Below are positions 23,616-32,133 of a stretch of DNA of 64,000 bases, piece after piece. Under the pieces are notes generated by a model. The model searched no databases, was not told the DNA's origin, and saw nothing but the letters and a program-made list of their open reading frames with translations. A program made the position numbers and the translations under genes. Source of the DNA: Chryseobacterium daeguense DSM 19388 (GTDB taxonomy: Bacteria; Bacteroidota; Bacteroidia; Flavobacteriales; Weeksellaceae). The stretch is from NCBI RefSeq assembly GCF_000430825.1, contig NZ_AUMT01000004.1, positions 1 to 64,000 on the forward strand, written 5' to 3'. Position 1 is the first letter of the stretch, and the number at the start of each line of letters is the position of its first letter.

Positions 23616-23932
23616 CTAATTTTCCAACTTTTCAATAATTTCCTGCAGGCGGTTGTGAGCCATATTAATACCCTGTGCAAAAGGCATTTTCAAATGCTGA
23701 TCCCTGAAATCCACTGATTTATAAATAGTTTGAATGGTAATCTTACTTTTTCCGTCAGAAATTTTTTCAAACTCCAAAAATTCTATCTGTACAGGAAACG
23801 GTGTATTTTCCATTTGGAAAGTCCGGGTAATGTATAAGCCTTGAAAAGCAGTTCTACAGGAAGATCAAATTCTCTGATAATGAATATTTCCTGTTTGCCG
23901 TCTTCGGCGTGAATTTTTGTTTTTAGTTCCAT
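23616..23932 (-). pseudogene. SRPBCC/AHSA1-family protein with internal deletion and frameshift
   Basis: The true start is ATG 23932, four bases after the ArsR gene, giving [20 protein letters not shown] and then [17 protein letters not shown]. This frame ends soon after. The family's C-terminal half continues in another frame: [32 protein letters not shown], then a terminal helix (MAHNRLQEIIEKLEN). The central part of the helix-grip fold (about 50-60 residues) is absent, and the two halves join within ACCCGGAC. SRPBCC proteins paired with ArsR regulators are common, but this copy should be non-functional. Confidence 0.8.
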
Positions 23933-23936
23933 ATTT

Positions 23937-24260
23937 CTATTTTTTTTGCTGATAATTTTTCATGATGCTTTCCAGCTTATTGAATCTGTCGTCCCACATT
24001 TTTCGGAAAGGTTCTATAAAATCGGCAATTTCTTTCATTTTATTTGGATTCAGGTGATAGATGATTTCCCGGCCGCTTTGCTCAGCTGTTAATAATTCAC
24101 ATTCTGTAAGAATCTGAATATGTTTGGACACTGTAGGTCTGGCCGTATCAAAATTAGATGCAATGGCTCCGGCTGTCATAGATTGCGCAGCGACCAGCAT
24201 CAAAATTGATCTTCTTGTAGGGTCAGCTATTGCCTGAAATACATCCCGTCTTAAATTCAT
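23937..24260 (-). CDS. ArsR/SdpR-family winged-helix repressor
   Basis: A 107-residue DNA-binding protein. It opens with [20 protein letters not shown], followed by a helix-turn-helix ([20 protein letters not shown]) and a wing ([13 protein letters not shown]), then a helical tail. The DPTRR...ARPTVSKH signature is the SdpR-like subgroup that lacks metal-binding cysteines and is typically coupled to an SRPBCC gene. Here that partner follows 4 bases downstream but is broken. Two copies of a TGTAGTCAAATA sequence upstream probably form its operator. Confidence 0.9.
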   Translation of the reverse strand: MNLRRDVFQAIADPTRRSILMLVAAQSMTAGAIASNFDTARPTVSKHIQILTECELLTAEQSGREIIYHLNPNKMKEIADFIEPFRKMWDDRFNKLESIMKNYQQKK

Positions 24261-24262
24261 TA

Positions 24263-24306
24263 TGTAGCTATTTGACTACAAATATATATGAAGTTATTTG
24301 ACTACA
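24263..24306. promoter_or_regulatory. Promoter and repeated operator of the ArsR gene
   Basis: The block ATTTGACTACA occurs at 24270-24280 and again at 24296-24306. The first copy is also part of the palindrome TGTAG-N8-CTACA (24263-24280). Between the copies lies the minus-strand -7 box TATATTTG (24279-24286). Binding sites on both sides of the -7 box suit autorepression by the adjacent ArsR-family protein. This is inferred from position and symmetry. Confidence 0.55.
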
Positions 24307-24462
24307 CAAATTTTGATTAAAAAAAATGATGTTTTGGGTTTAAATTCTAAAATTTAAAAAGTCCTATAATTTATATTATGTTAAATTGTGAATATTTCCG
24401 GGAAATTAAATATTCGTGAAATCAGCCTTACCAATGAGTTTTTGCTATTATTCAAAACAAAA

Positions 24463-24490
24463 AAATTCTTACCTGTCTAGATAAGAATTT
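24463..24490. terminator. Intrinsic terminator of the DUF2383 gene
   Basis: AAATTCTTA (24463-24471) pairs with TAAGAATTT (24482-24490), with a U-run on the minus strand. The remaining stretch 24307-24462 holds nothing recognisable. Confidence 0.7.
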
Positions 24491-24510
24491 ATTTTAATCG
24501 TAGAATAATT

Positions 24511-24969
24511 TTAGTCTTTGCTTTTATATTCTTTCATTTTTTCAAACTGATGATAAGAATCATTAATGCTTCTATATTGTTCTTCAACTATTTTTGAACT
24601 TTCCGGTGACAATTCTCCGCTGTTTAAAGCATTCTGATAAGCTTCTACGGCAGCTTTTTCTCCAAAAACTACATGCTCCAATGTAGAATTTACGTTAGCA
24701 GACATGAAAGAATTTTTGATATCAATCCAGGTTCTGTGCAATGCTCCGGCCACTGATGAAGAATCTTCCGCCTTACCGCCTTTGTCGTTGATTAAATCAA
24801 TGAGCTCAACTTTCATCAGCTTCGTTTGTGAAATCATGTGTTCATAATCATCTTTCACATCGGGGTATTTTTCCCAGATTTTCCCGTCTACTTTTCCAAA
24901 ACCTTCAATTCTGTCATTTGTAATGTGCAGAAGATCATTTAATACAGATATTTCTTTTTGATTTTCCAT
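24511..24969 (-). CDS. PA2169/DUF2383 family four-helix-bundle protein
   Basis: A 152-residue protein starting at the internal ATG 24969 (ENQKEISVLNDLLHITNDRI); the upstream in-frame ATG adds a hydrophobic stretch unlike the family. Two conserved blocks are visible: VLNDLLHITNDRIEGFGK and LHRTWIDIKNSFMSANVNST followed by LEHVVFGEKAAVEAYQNAL. The fold is ferritin-like, and the family is linked to stress and stationary-phase responses, but no reaction is established. It is monocistronic. Confidence 0.85.
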   Translation of the reverse strand: MENQKEISVLNDLLHITNDRIEGFGKVDGKIWEKYPDVKDDYEHMISQTKLMKVELIDLINDKGGKAEDSSSVAGALHRTWIDIKNSFMSANVNSTLEHVVFGEKAAVEAYQNALNSGELSPESSKIVEEQYRSINDSYHQFEKMKEYKSKD

Positions 24970-25044
24970 GATAAAATATTTTGTGGTGTTTAAGAATTTG
25001 TACAATTATTATGCCTGTAGGGATATTGTAACTTATTATAATTG

Positions 25045-25170
25045 GCTTGAAGCTGGAAGAATGAAGCTGGAAGTTACTGCCAGGCTTAAATAATTCCGAA
25101 TTGGCGTAAAATTAAATAGAATTTCATCTTTAATAAACTTCCCTCTCCTAACTCCCAGCTTCCAGCATCA
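25045..25170. repeat. Intergenic palindromic repeat, copy A
   Basis: The outer arms are GAAGCTGGAAG-type sequences on the left (25049-25075) and their complement on the right (CTCCCAGCTTCCAGCATC, 25152-25169), enclosing about 75 AT-rich bases. The right arm, TAATAAACTTCCCTCTCCTA (25131-25150), is nearly the reverse complement of 59935-59952. The two loci therefore carry members of one dispersed family. It encodes nothing. Confidence 0.6.
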
Positions 25171-25238
25171 CCCATTTTAAATTTATAATAACAATTCAAT
25201 AATGTAAGCTTAAACCATTAATCAAAATATTATTATTG

Positions 25239-25246
25239 TATTTTTG
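25239..25246 (+). promoter_or_regulatory. Bacteroidetes -7 box TATTTTTG
   Basis: An exact TAnnTTTG match 28 bases before the chosen start of the HAD phosphatase. It also argues against the upstream in-frame ATG at 25236, which overlaps this box. Confidence 0.5.
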
Positions 25247-25274
25247 TAAAATAATTCCAAATTTTACTTATAAT

Positions 25275-26066
25275 ATGAAGGACACTCCTACCATTAAAGC
25301 TGTATTTTTTGACATTGACGGGACTTTAATTAGCTTTAAAACCAATAAAGTACCGGATTCTACACTAAATGTGATTAAAGAATTACGCAGGAAAGGAATA
25401 AAAGTAATTGTTGCTACGGGCAGATCTATCAATACTCTAGCACATATCTCACATATTGATTTTGACGGTTTCATCACCTTTAACGGCGGGTATTGTGCCA
25501 CCACGGATGGTGAGATATTATTCAAAAAGACAATTGACCCGAAAGATATAAAGGCGTTGGTAAATTATGCTGAAAATAATCCGCTCAGCTTTTCGCTGAT
25601 GTATGAAAATAAGGTAGAAATTAATGATGCTACTCCGGAAGTTGTCGGGATGTATGCTCATGTTAATCTTCCTGTCCCTCCTATTCATAATAAAGAAAAT
25701 ATTGATACGGATAATGTACTTCAGGCTAACATTTTTCTTCGTCCTGATGCTGAACAGCAATTTATGGATAACGTAATGCCCAACAGTACGGCATCCAGAT
25801 GGACTCCCCTTTTTGCGGACGTAAATCCGGGAGGCATCAGTAAAGAAATCGGAATCGGGATATTTTGTGAGCATTTCGGGATTGATATTTCCGAGACGAT
25901 GGCATTTGGTGATGGCGGAAATGATATTTCGATGTTAAAATGCACAAAAATTGGGATTGCCATGGGAAATGCAAATGATAATGTGAAAGAAATTGCAGAT
26001 TATATTACGGAAGATGTTGATAATGATGGAATTGAAAAGGCTTTGAAGCATTTTAATATTATTTAA
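25275..26066 (+). CDS. HAD-superfamily (Cof-type) phosphatase
   Basis: A 263-residue cytoplasmic hydrolase starting at ATG 25275 (KDTPTIKAVFFDIDGTLISF). HAD motif I is FFDIDGTL (nucleophile Asp and acid/base Asp), motif II is VIVATGRS, and motifs III/IV are GGISKEIGIGIF with MAFGDGGNDISMLKC. The C2-type cap lies between. Cof-type enzymes dephosphorylate sugar phosphates, FMN or pyridoxal phosphate; the substrate is not predictable. It has its own promoter and is not in an operon. Confidence 0.92.
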   Translation: MKDTPTIKAVFFDIDGTLISFKTNKVPDSTLNVIKELRRKGIKVIVATGRSINTLAHISHIDFDGFITFNGGYCATTDGEILFKKTIDPKDIKALVNYAENNPLSFSLMYENKVEINDATPEVVGMYAHVNLPVPPIHNKENIDTDNVLQANIFLRPDAEQQFMDNVMPNSTASRWTPLFADVNPGGISKEIGIGIFCEHFGIDISETMAFGDGGNDISMLKCTKIGIAMGNANDNVKEIADYITEDVDNDGIEKALKHFNII

Positions 26067-26151
26067 TCTTCTGCAATATTTTTTTGATTAAACGTTTAAA
26101 AAATCAACTAAAATTTGTTTAATGCTATTAATTTTAAACTTGTTTTTTTAA

Positions 26152-26376
<225 letters not shown>

Positions 26377-26403
26377 TTCGTTTAAGAAACTGAAGATATA
26401 AAG

Positions 26404-26443
26404 CTGGAAATGGGAAAACATACATTCTTAATTTCCAGTTTTT
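26404..26443 (+). terminator. Intrinsic terminator of the lmo0937-family gene
   Basis: CTGGAAAT (26404-26411) pairs with ATTTCCAG (26431-26438), followed by TTTTTTATTTTT. Confidence 0.65.
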
Positions 26444-26460
26444 TATTTTTAAAGTGAAAA

Positions 26461-26493
26461 AATCTTCTGTAGAATTACAGAAGATTTTCTTTT
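26461..26493. terminator. Strong bidirectional intrinsic terminator
   Basis: AATCTTCTGTA (26461-26471) pairs perfectly with TACAGAAGATT (26476-26486) around a 4-base loop. It has a T-run on the plus side and an A-run before the stem, so it serves the aldo/keto reductase on the minus strand as well. Confidence 0.85.
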
Positions 26494-26509
26494 TTTATAG
26501 GATCAATTT

Positions 26510-27499
26510 CTATTGAGGAACCTGGGCTTTTTCATAAATCAAGCCTTCTGATTTCAATTCTTTCCAGAAATCTGCCGGAATTTTTTTATGCAGGGCATTC
26601 ACATTTTTTTCTACCTGCTCAGGTTTGCTGGCACCGGGAATAATTGAAGCGAACTCGTCAGCAGCCAGTACAAAATGCAGTGCCGCATCTACAATATCAA
26701 TTCCATGCCTTTTTGCAATTTCACTGATTTTATTGCGTTTTTCGGTCATTCCTTTTGGGATAACATCCTTATAATTATATCGCGGCCTGCTATTGATAAA
26801 TCCTGAATTAAATCCCGCGCCGGAAACCAGCTTTACACCTGCTTTTTTTACAGCCGGCAGAAGCCTGTCAACCGCATCTTCATGCTCAAGAATTGAATAT
26901 TGAGTTGCCGAAAGACAAATATCAGGATCAGCAGAATCCAGGCAGTCCAAAATTGGTTCTATTTTATTGACCCCCATTCCCCATGCTTTGATAACGCCCT
27001 GATCTCTTAATTCTGATAAAACTTTGAAAGCTCCTTCCCTGGCTTGTTTCAGAAAATAAGGATACCTGTCTCCCACCTGATCTTCCGAAAGATCATGAAC
27101 ATAAACGATATCAATATGATTAAGCCGGGTTCTTTCCAGACTGTCTTCTATGGATTTTTTAATGGCGTCTGCGGTATAATTATGCTCAAAGTCGTAGTTC
27201 AGAGGAGCTTTCCACATCGTAGGAGGAACTTCAGATTCAGGAACTTCCACAAATAATCTTCCCACTTTTGTAGAAATTACAAATTCATCCCTGTTTTGGC
27301 CGTGAAGGAAATTCCCGAATCTTCTTTCACTCTTAGTCAGCCCATACCAGGGAGAGGTATCATAATACCGTATTCCTAAATCCCATGCTTTCTGCAGAAC
27401 TTCGTAAGAATCTCCGTCTGTAAGAGCTTCAAAAGCAGTTCCTATAGCTACCCCGCCCAATCCTAGCTTATGTTTTTCCGTTAAAATGTCTGATTTCAT
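26510..27499 (-). CDS. Aldo/keto reductase (L-fucose / D-threo-aldose dehydrogenase-like)
   Basis: A 329-residue NAD(P)-dependent oxidoreductase with a TIM barrel. The catalytic tetrad is visible as GIRYYDTSPWYGLTKSERRF (Asp and Tyr), VISTKVGRL (Lys) and IDIVYVHDL (His). The C-terminal cofactor segment is FASIIPGASKPEQVEKNV. The inserted PESEVPPTMWKAPLNYDFEH segment is typical of the L-galactose/L-fucose/D-arabinose dehydrogenase branch. The real substrate is unknown. It is monocistronic. The gap to 27770 is AT-rich and contains a twice-repeated TTTAAAGTTT. Confidence 0.9.
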   Translation of the reverse strand: MKSDILTEKHKLGLGGVAIGTAFEALTDGDSYEVLQKAWDLGIRYYDTSPWYGLTKSERRFGNFLHGQNRDEFVISTKVGRLFVEVPESEVPPTMWKAPLNYDFEHNYTADAIKKSIEDSLERTRLNHIDIVYVHDLSEDQVGDRYPYFLKQAREGAFKVLSELRDQGVIKAWGMGVNKIEPILDCLDSADPDICLSATQYSILEHEDAVDRLLPAVKKAGVKLVSGAGFNSGFINSRPRYNYKDVIPKGMTEKRNKISEIAKRHGIDIVDAALHFVLAADEFASIIPGASKPEQVEKNVNALHKKIPADFWKELKSEGLIYEKAQVPQ

Positions 27500-27770
27500 A
27501 AATTTAATATTTAAAATTTTGGTTTCTTATGAAATACAAACATCGTGCAGGGAGGTTGGTTTGAACGTTTAAAGTTTAAATTAGTTTAGGTTTAAAGTTT
27601 CCTGTCTTTTTGATTTAAATTATAAAAATTGAAAACTGAAGTTTACTTTTTACTGTTTTTATACTTAAAATAAATAATGTAAAAAGTTTCTTACATAAAA
27701 TTAATACTACAAAAGCTGCATTTGGCTTTATTATTGAAGGAAAATGAGTACCACTTCAATATCTTACAAT

Positions 27771-29039
27771 ATGAAAAAGCACATCGTAATCGTAGGCGGA
27801 GGATTCGCGGGAATCAACCTTATAAAAACGTTGGTGAATGACAACAGATTCAGGATCACACTGGTTGATAAAAATAATTATCACTTTTTTCCGCCGCTTA
27901 TCTATCAGGTTGCCACTTCATTTATAGAAGCTTCCAATATCAGCTACCCTTTCAGAAAGCTGATTTCAAATTATAAAAATGTTAACTTTCACATGGGGAG
28001 CCTTACAAAGGTAATTCCGGAGAATAACATGATTGAAACAGATGCCGGAACATTAAGCTACGATTATCTGGCATTGGCTCTTGGTACGGAATCTAATTTC
28101 TTTGGGATGGAAAACGTGCAGAAATGCTCGCTTCCCATGAAGACAATCGAGGAAGCTTTATATCTAAGGAATTATATGTTGCTGACTTTGGAAGAAGCGG
28201 CCAGAAATAAAAATGTAAAAGAAGCTCAAAAACTGCAGAATATTGTGATTGCCGGCGGCGGGCCAACCGGTGTGGAACTTGCCGGAATGATTGCTGAAAT
28301 GGGCCAGTATATTGCGGAAAAAGAATATCCTGAAATCAAGCTCGGGCTTTCTAATATTTACCTTATCGATGCACTTCCTTCCCTTTTATCTCCTATGAGT
28401 AAGCTGGCTCAGGAAGCGGCCCATAAGCAATTGGAGAAATTGGGAGTGAAAATTATTCTTAATACGGCGGTAAAAGATTACGTAGACAATAAAGTGATTC
28501 TTGCAGACGGTAAAACCATTGATACGGAAACATTAATCTGGACTTCCGGTGTGATCGGGCGTGAAGTTCCCGGTATTCCTGAGGAAAGTATCGGGAAAGG
28601 AAGAAGATTACTGGTAGATGCTTACAATAAAGTCCACGGAACGAAAAATATTTATGCTTTAGGCGATATTGCTTTACAGCTTACAGAAGAAAAATACCCG
28701 AAAGGACATCCTCAATTAGCTCAGGTTGCGATTCAGCATGCTAAGAATTTTGGAAGAAATTTAAAGAGAGTTGAGGACGGAAAAGTGCTTAATCCATTTA
28801 AATATAATGATAAAGGAAGCATGGCTATTATCTCGAAATTCAATGCGGTGGTGGATCTTCCTAAGTTCTCATTTAAAGGATTTTTTGCGTGGCTTACCTG
28901 GCTTTTCATTCACATTATTCCTTTGGTTGGATTCAGAAGCAAAGTCCGGCTTGCATTAGACTGGCTGAGATTATTCATTACAAATAACCCTTCGATACGG
29001 TTGATTTTGCAGCCCAAAAGAGATACCAGCAAAGAATAA
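27771..29039 (+). CDS. ndh: Type II NADH:quinone oxidoreductase (NDH-2)
   Basis: A 422-residue membrane-associated flavoprotein. The preferred start is ATG 27771 (KKHIVIVGGGFAGINLIKTL), nine codons inside the longest frame. The first dinucleotide site, GGGFAGI, binds FAD and the second, IVIAGGGPTGVELAG (about residue 160), binds NADH. NYHFFPPLIYQVAT near residue 45 and the IYALGDIA motif are family hallmarks. The C-terminal hydrophobic segments (FAWLTWLFIHIIPLVGF) anchor it to the inner membrane. It passes electrons from NADH to quinone without proton pumping. Confidence 0.92.
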   Translation: MKKHIVIVGGGFAGINLIKTLVNDNRFRITLVDKNNYHFFPPLIYQVATSFIEASNISYPFRKLISNYKNVNFHMGSLTKVIPENNMIETDAGTLSYDYLALALGTESNFFGMENVQKCSLPMKTIEEALYLRNYMLLTLEEAARNKNVKEAQKLQNIVIAGGGPTGVELAGMIAEMGQYIAEKEYPEIKLGLSNIYLIDALPSLLSPMSKLAQEAAHKQLEKLGVKIILNTAVKDYVDNKVILADGKTIDTETLIWTSGVIGREVPGIPEESIGKGRRLLVDAYNKVHGTKNIYALGDIALQLTEEKYPKGHPQLAQVAIQHAKNFGRNLKRVEDGKVLNPFKYNDKGSMAIISKFNAVVDLPKFSFKGFFAWLTWLFIHIIPLVGFRSKVRLALDWLRLFITNNPSIRLILQPKRDTSKE

Positions 29040-29056
29040 AGTTGAGTTTAGAAAAA

Positions 29057-29089
29057 AAAGACTAATTGTGAAAATTAGTCTTTTTTTTA
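29057..29089. terminator. Intrinsic terminator, bidirectional
   Basis: AAAGACTAAT (29057-29066) pairs with ATTAGTCTTT (29074-29083), with eight or more T following. Confidence 0.85.
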
Positions 29090-29099
29090 TCGTTAAAAT

Positions 29100-29909
29100 T
29101 TAAATTTCTCCCATTACATACATATTCTCCATGGTCGGAACGGGGCTTCCACCCTGCTTTTCCAGTGTTATGGCAAAAGCCTGGGCATTAGGAATCTGTG
29201 CGAGGGCAATTTTGCTGTCTTTTTCTTCAGTGTACATTCCTGCGTTTACCGGCTTGCCGTCTGCAATTGCCCAAAGCTGATACTGCATGCCTTCAGGAGC
29301 TTTCGGTAAATTTTCGGCGTTCAGGTACACTTCTTTTGTTTTTTTGTCCCAGAAAACCATAGCTTTAGATTCTTCATGCTTTTCAACACCCTTCAGCATT
29401 ACCATTTTCATATCAGGATTGGTGAACATCTCCATTTTTTTGTTCATTTTCTGCAGGGCAAGATCCTGGGCTTTTTTTTCGGCCTGCATGAGTGCAATTT
29501 CTTTTTTGGTATCGGATTGGTAATTCATCCAAAAAAGATTTCCGGCAACACTTACCAAAAAAAGAACGGATGCAGCAATAGCAAATGCTTTCCAGTTGCT
29601 GTTCCCCTGTATTTTTATTTCTTCCTGAGGTTTTGCAGCAGGAATATCCGTGGAAACAACCGGCTGAATAGGTTCCAAAACCTGTTCCTGCTGGATTTTG
29701 TTCCAGATCTTAGATTTTAGATTGCTTGGAGGTGTTACAGCCTGAGCCGTAGCCAGATCTTCCAAAGTTTTCTGAGCTTCTTCAAAAGCGGCTTTTACTT
29801 CAGCATTGTTTTTCATCACACACTCCAAAATCCCTGCTTCCTCGGGAGAAGCAAGACCTAGAATATAAGATTCTATAATTCCGGATGATATGTATTCTTT
29901 AGTGTTCAA
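29100..29909 (-). CDS. Anti-sigma factor, RskA-like
   Basis: A 269-residue inner-membrane protein. The N-terminal cytoplasmic domain (ISSGIIESYILGLASPEEAG, residues about 7-26) is the sigma-binding part typical of RskA. A single membrane helix follows at about residues 108-127 (FAIAASVLFLVSVAGNLFW), then a coiled coil (KKEIALMQAEKKAQDLALQK) and a periplasmic RskA C-terminal domain (KAMVFWDKKTKEVYLNAENL, MQYQLWAIADGKPVNAGMY, FAITLEKQGGSPVPT). It holds the ECF sigma factor encoded one base upstream inactive until a signal triggers its release, by analogy with the family. Confidence 0.92.
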   Translation of the reverse strand: MNTKEYISSGIIESYILGLASPEEAGILECVMKNNAEVKAAFEEAQKTLEDLATAQAVTPPSNLKSKIWNKIQQEQVLEPIQPVVSTDIPAAKPQEEIKIQGNSNWKAFAIAASVLFLVSVAGNLFWMNYQSDTKKEIALMQAEKKAQDLALQKMNKKMEMFTNPDMKMVMLKGVEKHEESKAMVFWDKKTKEVYLNAENLPKAPEGMQYQLWAIADGKPVNAGMYTEEKDSKIALAQIPNAQAFAITLEKQGGSPVPTMENMYVMGEI

Positions 29910-29910
29910 T

Positions 29911-30480
29911 TTATTGATAATCTTTTAGCAAATCTTTTAATTTCATCAGTGCATTCCGCATTTTTGTTTTTACCGTTCCCAGGGGTATTTTCAGTTTATC
30001 TGATATCTCATTTTGCGTGTATCCCTGGTAATAAGCCAGATCTATCATTTCCTGCTTATCCACTTCAAGGCTTTTAAGAATATTGTTGAATCCTATAAAG
30101 TCTGATGAATTATTGGTTGTTGAAAGTTCTGCAGAGTTATATACGAAATCAGGAAGCGGTTGGTTTTTCAGCTCGTTTTGGAAACCTTTTGATTTCAGGT
30201 AATCTATTGCGGTATTTCTTGCAATATTGATCATCCAGGTATAAAATCTTCCTTTTGATGAATCGTATTGGTGGATAGAATTCCAGATTTTCACAAAAAC
30301 ATCCTGGATAACTTCTTCGGTGTATTCTTTAGACTGAACAATTCGGAGAATCATACCATACAACGCGCCGGAATAGTTATCATACAAATGATGAAAACCA
30401 GCTTCGTTTTTTTCTTTTAGTAAAACGATAAGTTCCTCTTCCGAATAGTTTGTTTTAATAGTGAAAATTTTTCTTCTCAA
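29911..30480 (-). CDS. ECF-type RNA polymerase sigma factor (SigK-like)
   Basis: A 189-residue ECF sigma factor. Region 2 spans about residues 15-85 (GFHHLYDNYSGALYGMILRI, EVIQDVFVKIWNSIHQYD, YTWMINIARNTAIDYLK). Region 4 spans about residues 130-185 (DLAYYQGYTQNEISDKLKIP, LGTVKTKMRNALMKLKDLL). The gene precedes an RskA-like anti-sigma gene with one base between them, indicating a co-translated pair. Divergently encoded fasciclin and ferritin-like proteins are its probable targets. The intergenic region 30481-30756 shows no obvious housekeeping promoter. Confidence 0.93.
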   Translation of the reverse strand: MRRKIFTIKTNYSEEELIVLLKEKNEAGFHHLYDNYSGALYGMILRIVQSKEYTEEVIQDVFVKIWNSIHQYDSSKGRFYTWMINIARNTAIDYLKSKGFQNELKNQPLPDFVYNSAELSTTNNSSDFIGFNNILKSLEVDKQEMIDLAYYQGYTQNEISDKLKIPLGTVKTKMRNALMKLKDLLKDYQ

Positions 30481-30756
30481 AAATAATAAAATAAAACAAA
30501 TATCAAACTAAAACATAAAATTCTTTTGAATTATTAATGATTTTAAACAATTGTTTGAAAATATCTAAAATTTTGACTTAATTCTTGTCTATCTGTTATT
30601 CATTGTCGTGGTTTTTTAATTTAAATGTAAAATTAAGTTTCTGATTTATAGTTGTTTATAATTTATTTAAAACAATTTAAATCTAAATGAAAACCAGCCT
30701 CGTAAATGATTTTAGAAAGAAATTCAAATAAAATATTAATTAAAAAATCAACGAAA

Positions 30757-31326
30757 ATGAACACGAAATCAAAAATCACAATGCTGGGTATGATCGCCTT
30801 ATCGTTTGCCTTCTGTGGAAACGCATTCGCACAAATGACGAAAGAAAAGACTGTGATGGTGGGCGGTGCAGCAATGTATCCTTCAAAAAATATTATTGAA
30901 AATGCTGTTAATTCTAAAGATCATAAGACATTGGTAGCTGCTGTAAAAGCTGCAGGTCTGGTGGAAACTTTACAGGGAACAGGGCCTTTCACCGTGCTGG
31001 CTCCTACAGATGCAGCATTTGCAAAGCTTCCGAAAGGCACAGTGGAAAATTTGGTAAAACCTGAAAATAAGGCAATGCTTACTAAAATTCTTACTTATCA
31101 TGTTCTTCCTGGAAAATTTAACGCTACACAAATCTGGGCTGCCGTAAAAGCAAATGACGGAAAAAGTATGATGAAAACAGTGGAAGGTGAAGAGCTTACT
31201 TTCTGGACAAAAGGGAAAAACCTTTATGTAAGAGATGCAAAAGGAAACGATGCGAAAGTAACAATAGCTGATGTAAATCAGTCAAATGGAGTTATTCATG
31301 TAATTGATACGGTGCTGATGCCATAA
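30757..31326 (+). CDS. Exported fasciclin (FAS1) domain protein
   Basis: A 189-residue protein starting at ATG 30757, which immediately precedes a signal peptide ([20 protein letters not shown], cleavage near NAFA-QM). One FAS1 domain fills the rest: [20 protein letters not shown], the H1 motif [37 protein letters not shown], and the H2 motif [23 protein letters not shown]1 domains mediate adhesion or bind small ligands. The arrangement next to a SigK/RskA-like pair mirrors mycobacterial sigK-rskA with its fasciclin genes mpt70/mpt83. Confidence 0.92.
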   Translation: MNTKSKITMLGMIALSFAFCGNAFAQMTKEKTVMVGGAAMYPSKNIIENAVNSKDHKTLVAAVKAAGLVETLQGTGPFTVLAPTDAAFAKLPKGTVENLVKPENKAMLTKILTYHVLPGKFNATQIWAAVKANDGKSMMKTVEGEELTFWTKGKNLYVRDAKGNDAKVTIADVNQSNGVIHVIDTVLMP

Positions 31327-31401
31327 TAGTTTAGTTTTTTTAACAGCATAATCTTTTTATGTTGTTTTCTCTATTAAATAACACTTAAAACAAATAATAT
31401 T

Positions 31402-32109
31402 ATGAAAAAAACCATCAATGTTTCTACTCAGGGAGCTACCCTTGATACAAGCAGAAGAAATTTTTTGAAACTGAGCGGTGTGGGCCTTGCTATGGCCGGA
31501 CTTACACTGATCGGGTGTGACGATGATAATTTTGAATTTGTCGATAATAAGGTTTTTGATCTTGGTATGGGCGATGTGGGAGTACTAAACTATGCCTATG
31601 CTTTGGAACAGCTGGAAGCAGATTTTTATACTAAAGTGGTTAATAATTTCTACTCCGGGATTTCCACACTAGAAAAACAGATTTTCACTGATCTTTACCA
31701 TCATGAGGTAATCCACCGCGATTTTTTTAAAGCTGCGATAAGCGGAGCAACTTCCAATGTCTTACCTACTTTGGAATTTCAGTACCCGAATGTAAACTTC
31801 AATGACAGAAATTCTGTACTGGCCACAGCCAAAGCTTTGGAAGACACCGGTGTTGCAGCTTATAACGGAGCCGGAAAATACATTTCCAACCCGGATTATC
31901 TTGTGATTGCCGGAAAAATAGTTTCCGTGGAAGCGAGACATGCTGCAGCCATCAGAGATTTAATCAATCCCGGAACAGCAGCTTTTTCTGGTGATGATGT
32001 AATAGATGCCAACGGATTGGATCTTGCCAAGGAGCCTAAAGATATTGTAACGGCAGCCGGCGGATTTATCAAAACACCTTTTACCTGGAAAGAACGGGGA
32101 ATTGTTTAA
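31402..32109 (+). CDS. Exported ferritin-like protein, twin-arginine type signal
   Basis: A 235-residue protein whose N-terminus has a twin-arginine motif (TSRRNFLKLSGVGLAMAG), followed by LTLIGC, so it may also be lipidated. The rest is a Ferritin_2 type four-helix domain: NYAYALEQLEADFYTKVVNN (helix with Glu), LYHHEVIHRDFFKAAI (ExxH), ALEDTGVAAYNGAGKYI, and VSVEARHAAAIRDLI (ExxH). The Glu/His residues at the expected places suggest a diiron or similar metal site in the periplasm. It precedes a second ferritin-like gene by 24 bases. Confidence 0.88.
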   Translation: MKKTINVSTQGATLDTSRRNFLKLSGVGLAMAGLTLIGCDDDNFEFVDNKVFDLGMGDVGVLNYAYALEQLEADFYTKVVNNFYSGISTLEKQIFTDLYHHEVIHRDFFKAAISGATSNVLPTLEFQYPNVNFNDRNSVLATAKALEDTGVAAYNGAGKYISNPDYLVIAGKIVSVEARHAAAIRDLINPGTAAFSGDDVIDANGLDLAKEPKDIVTAAGGFIKTPFTWKERGIV

Positions 32110-32133
32110 TCATTAATTCAAAAAATTACTATT

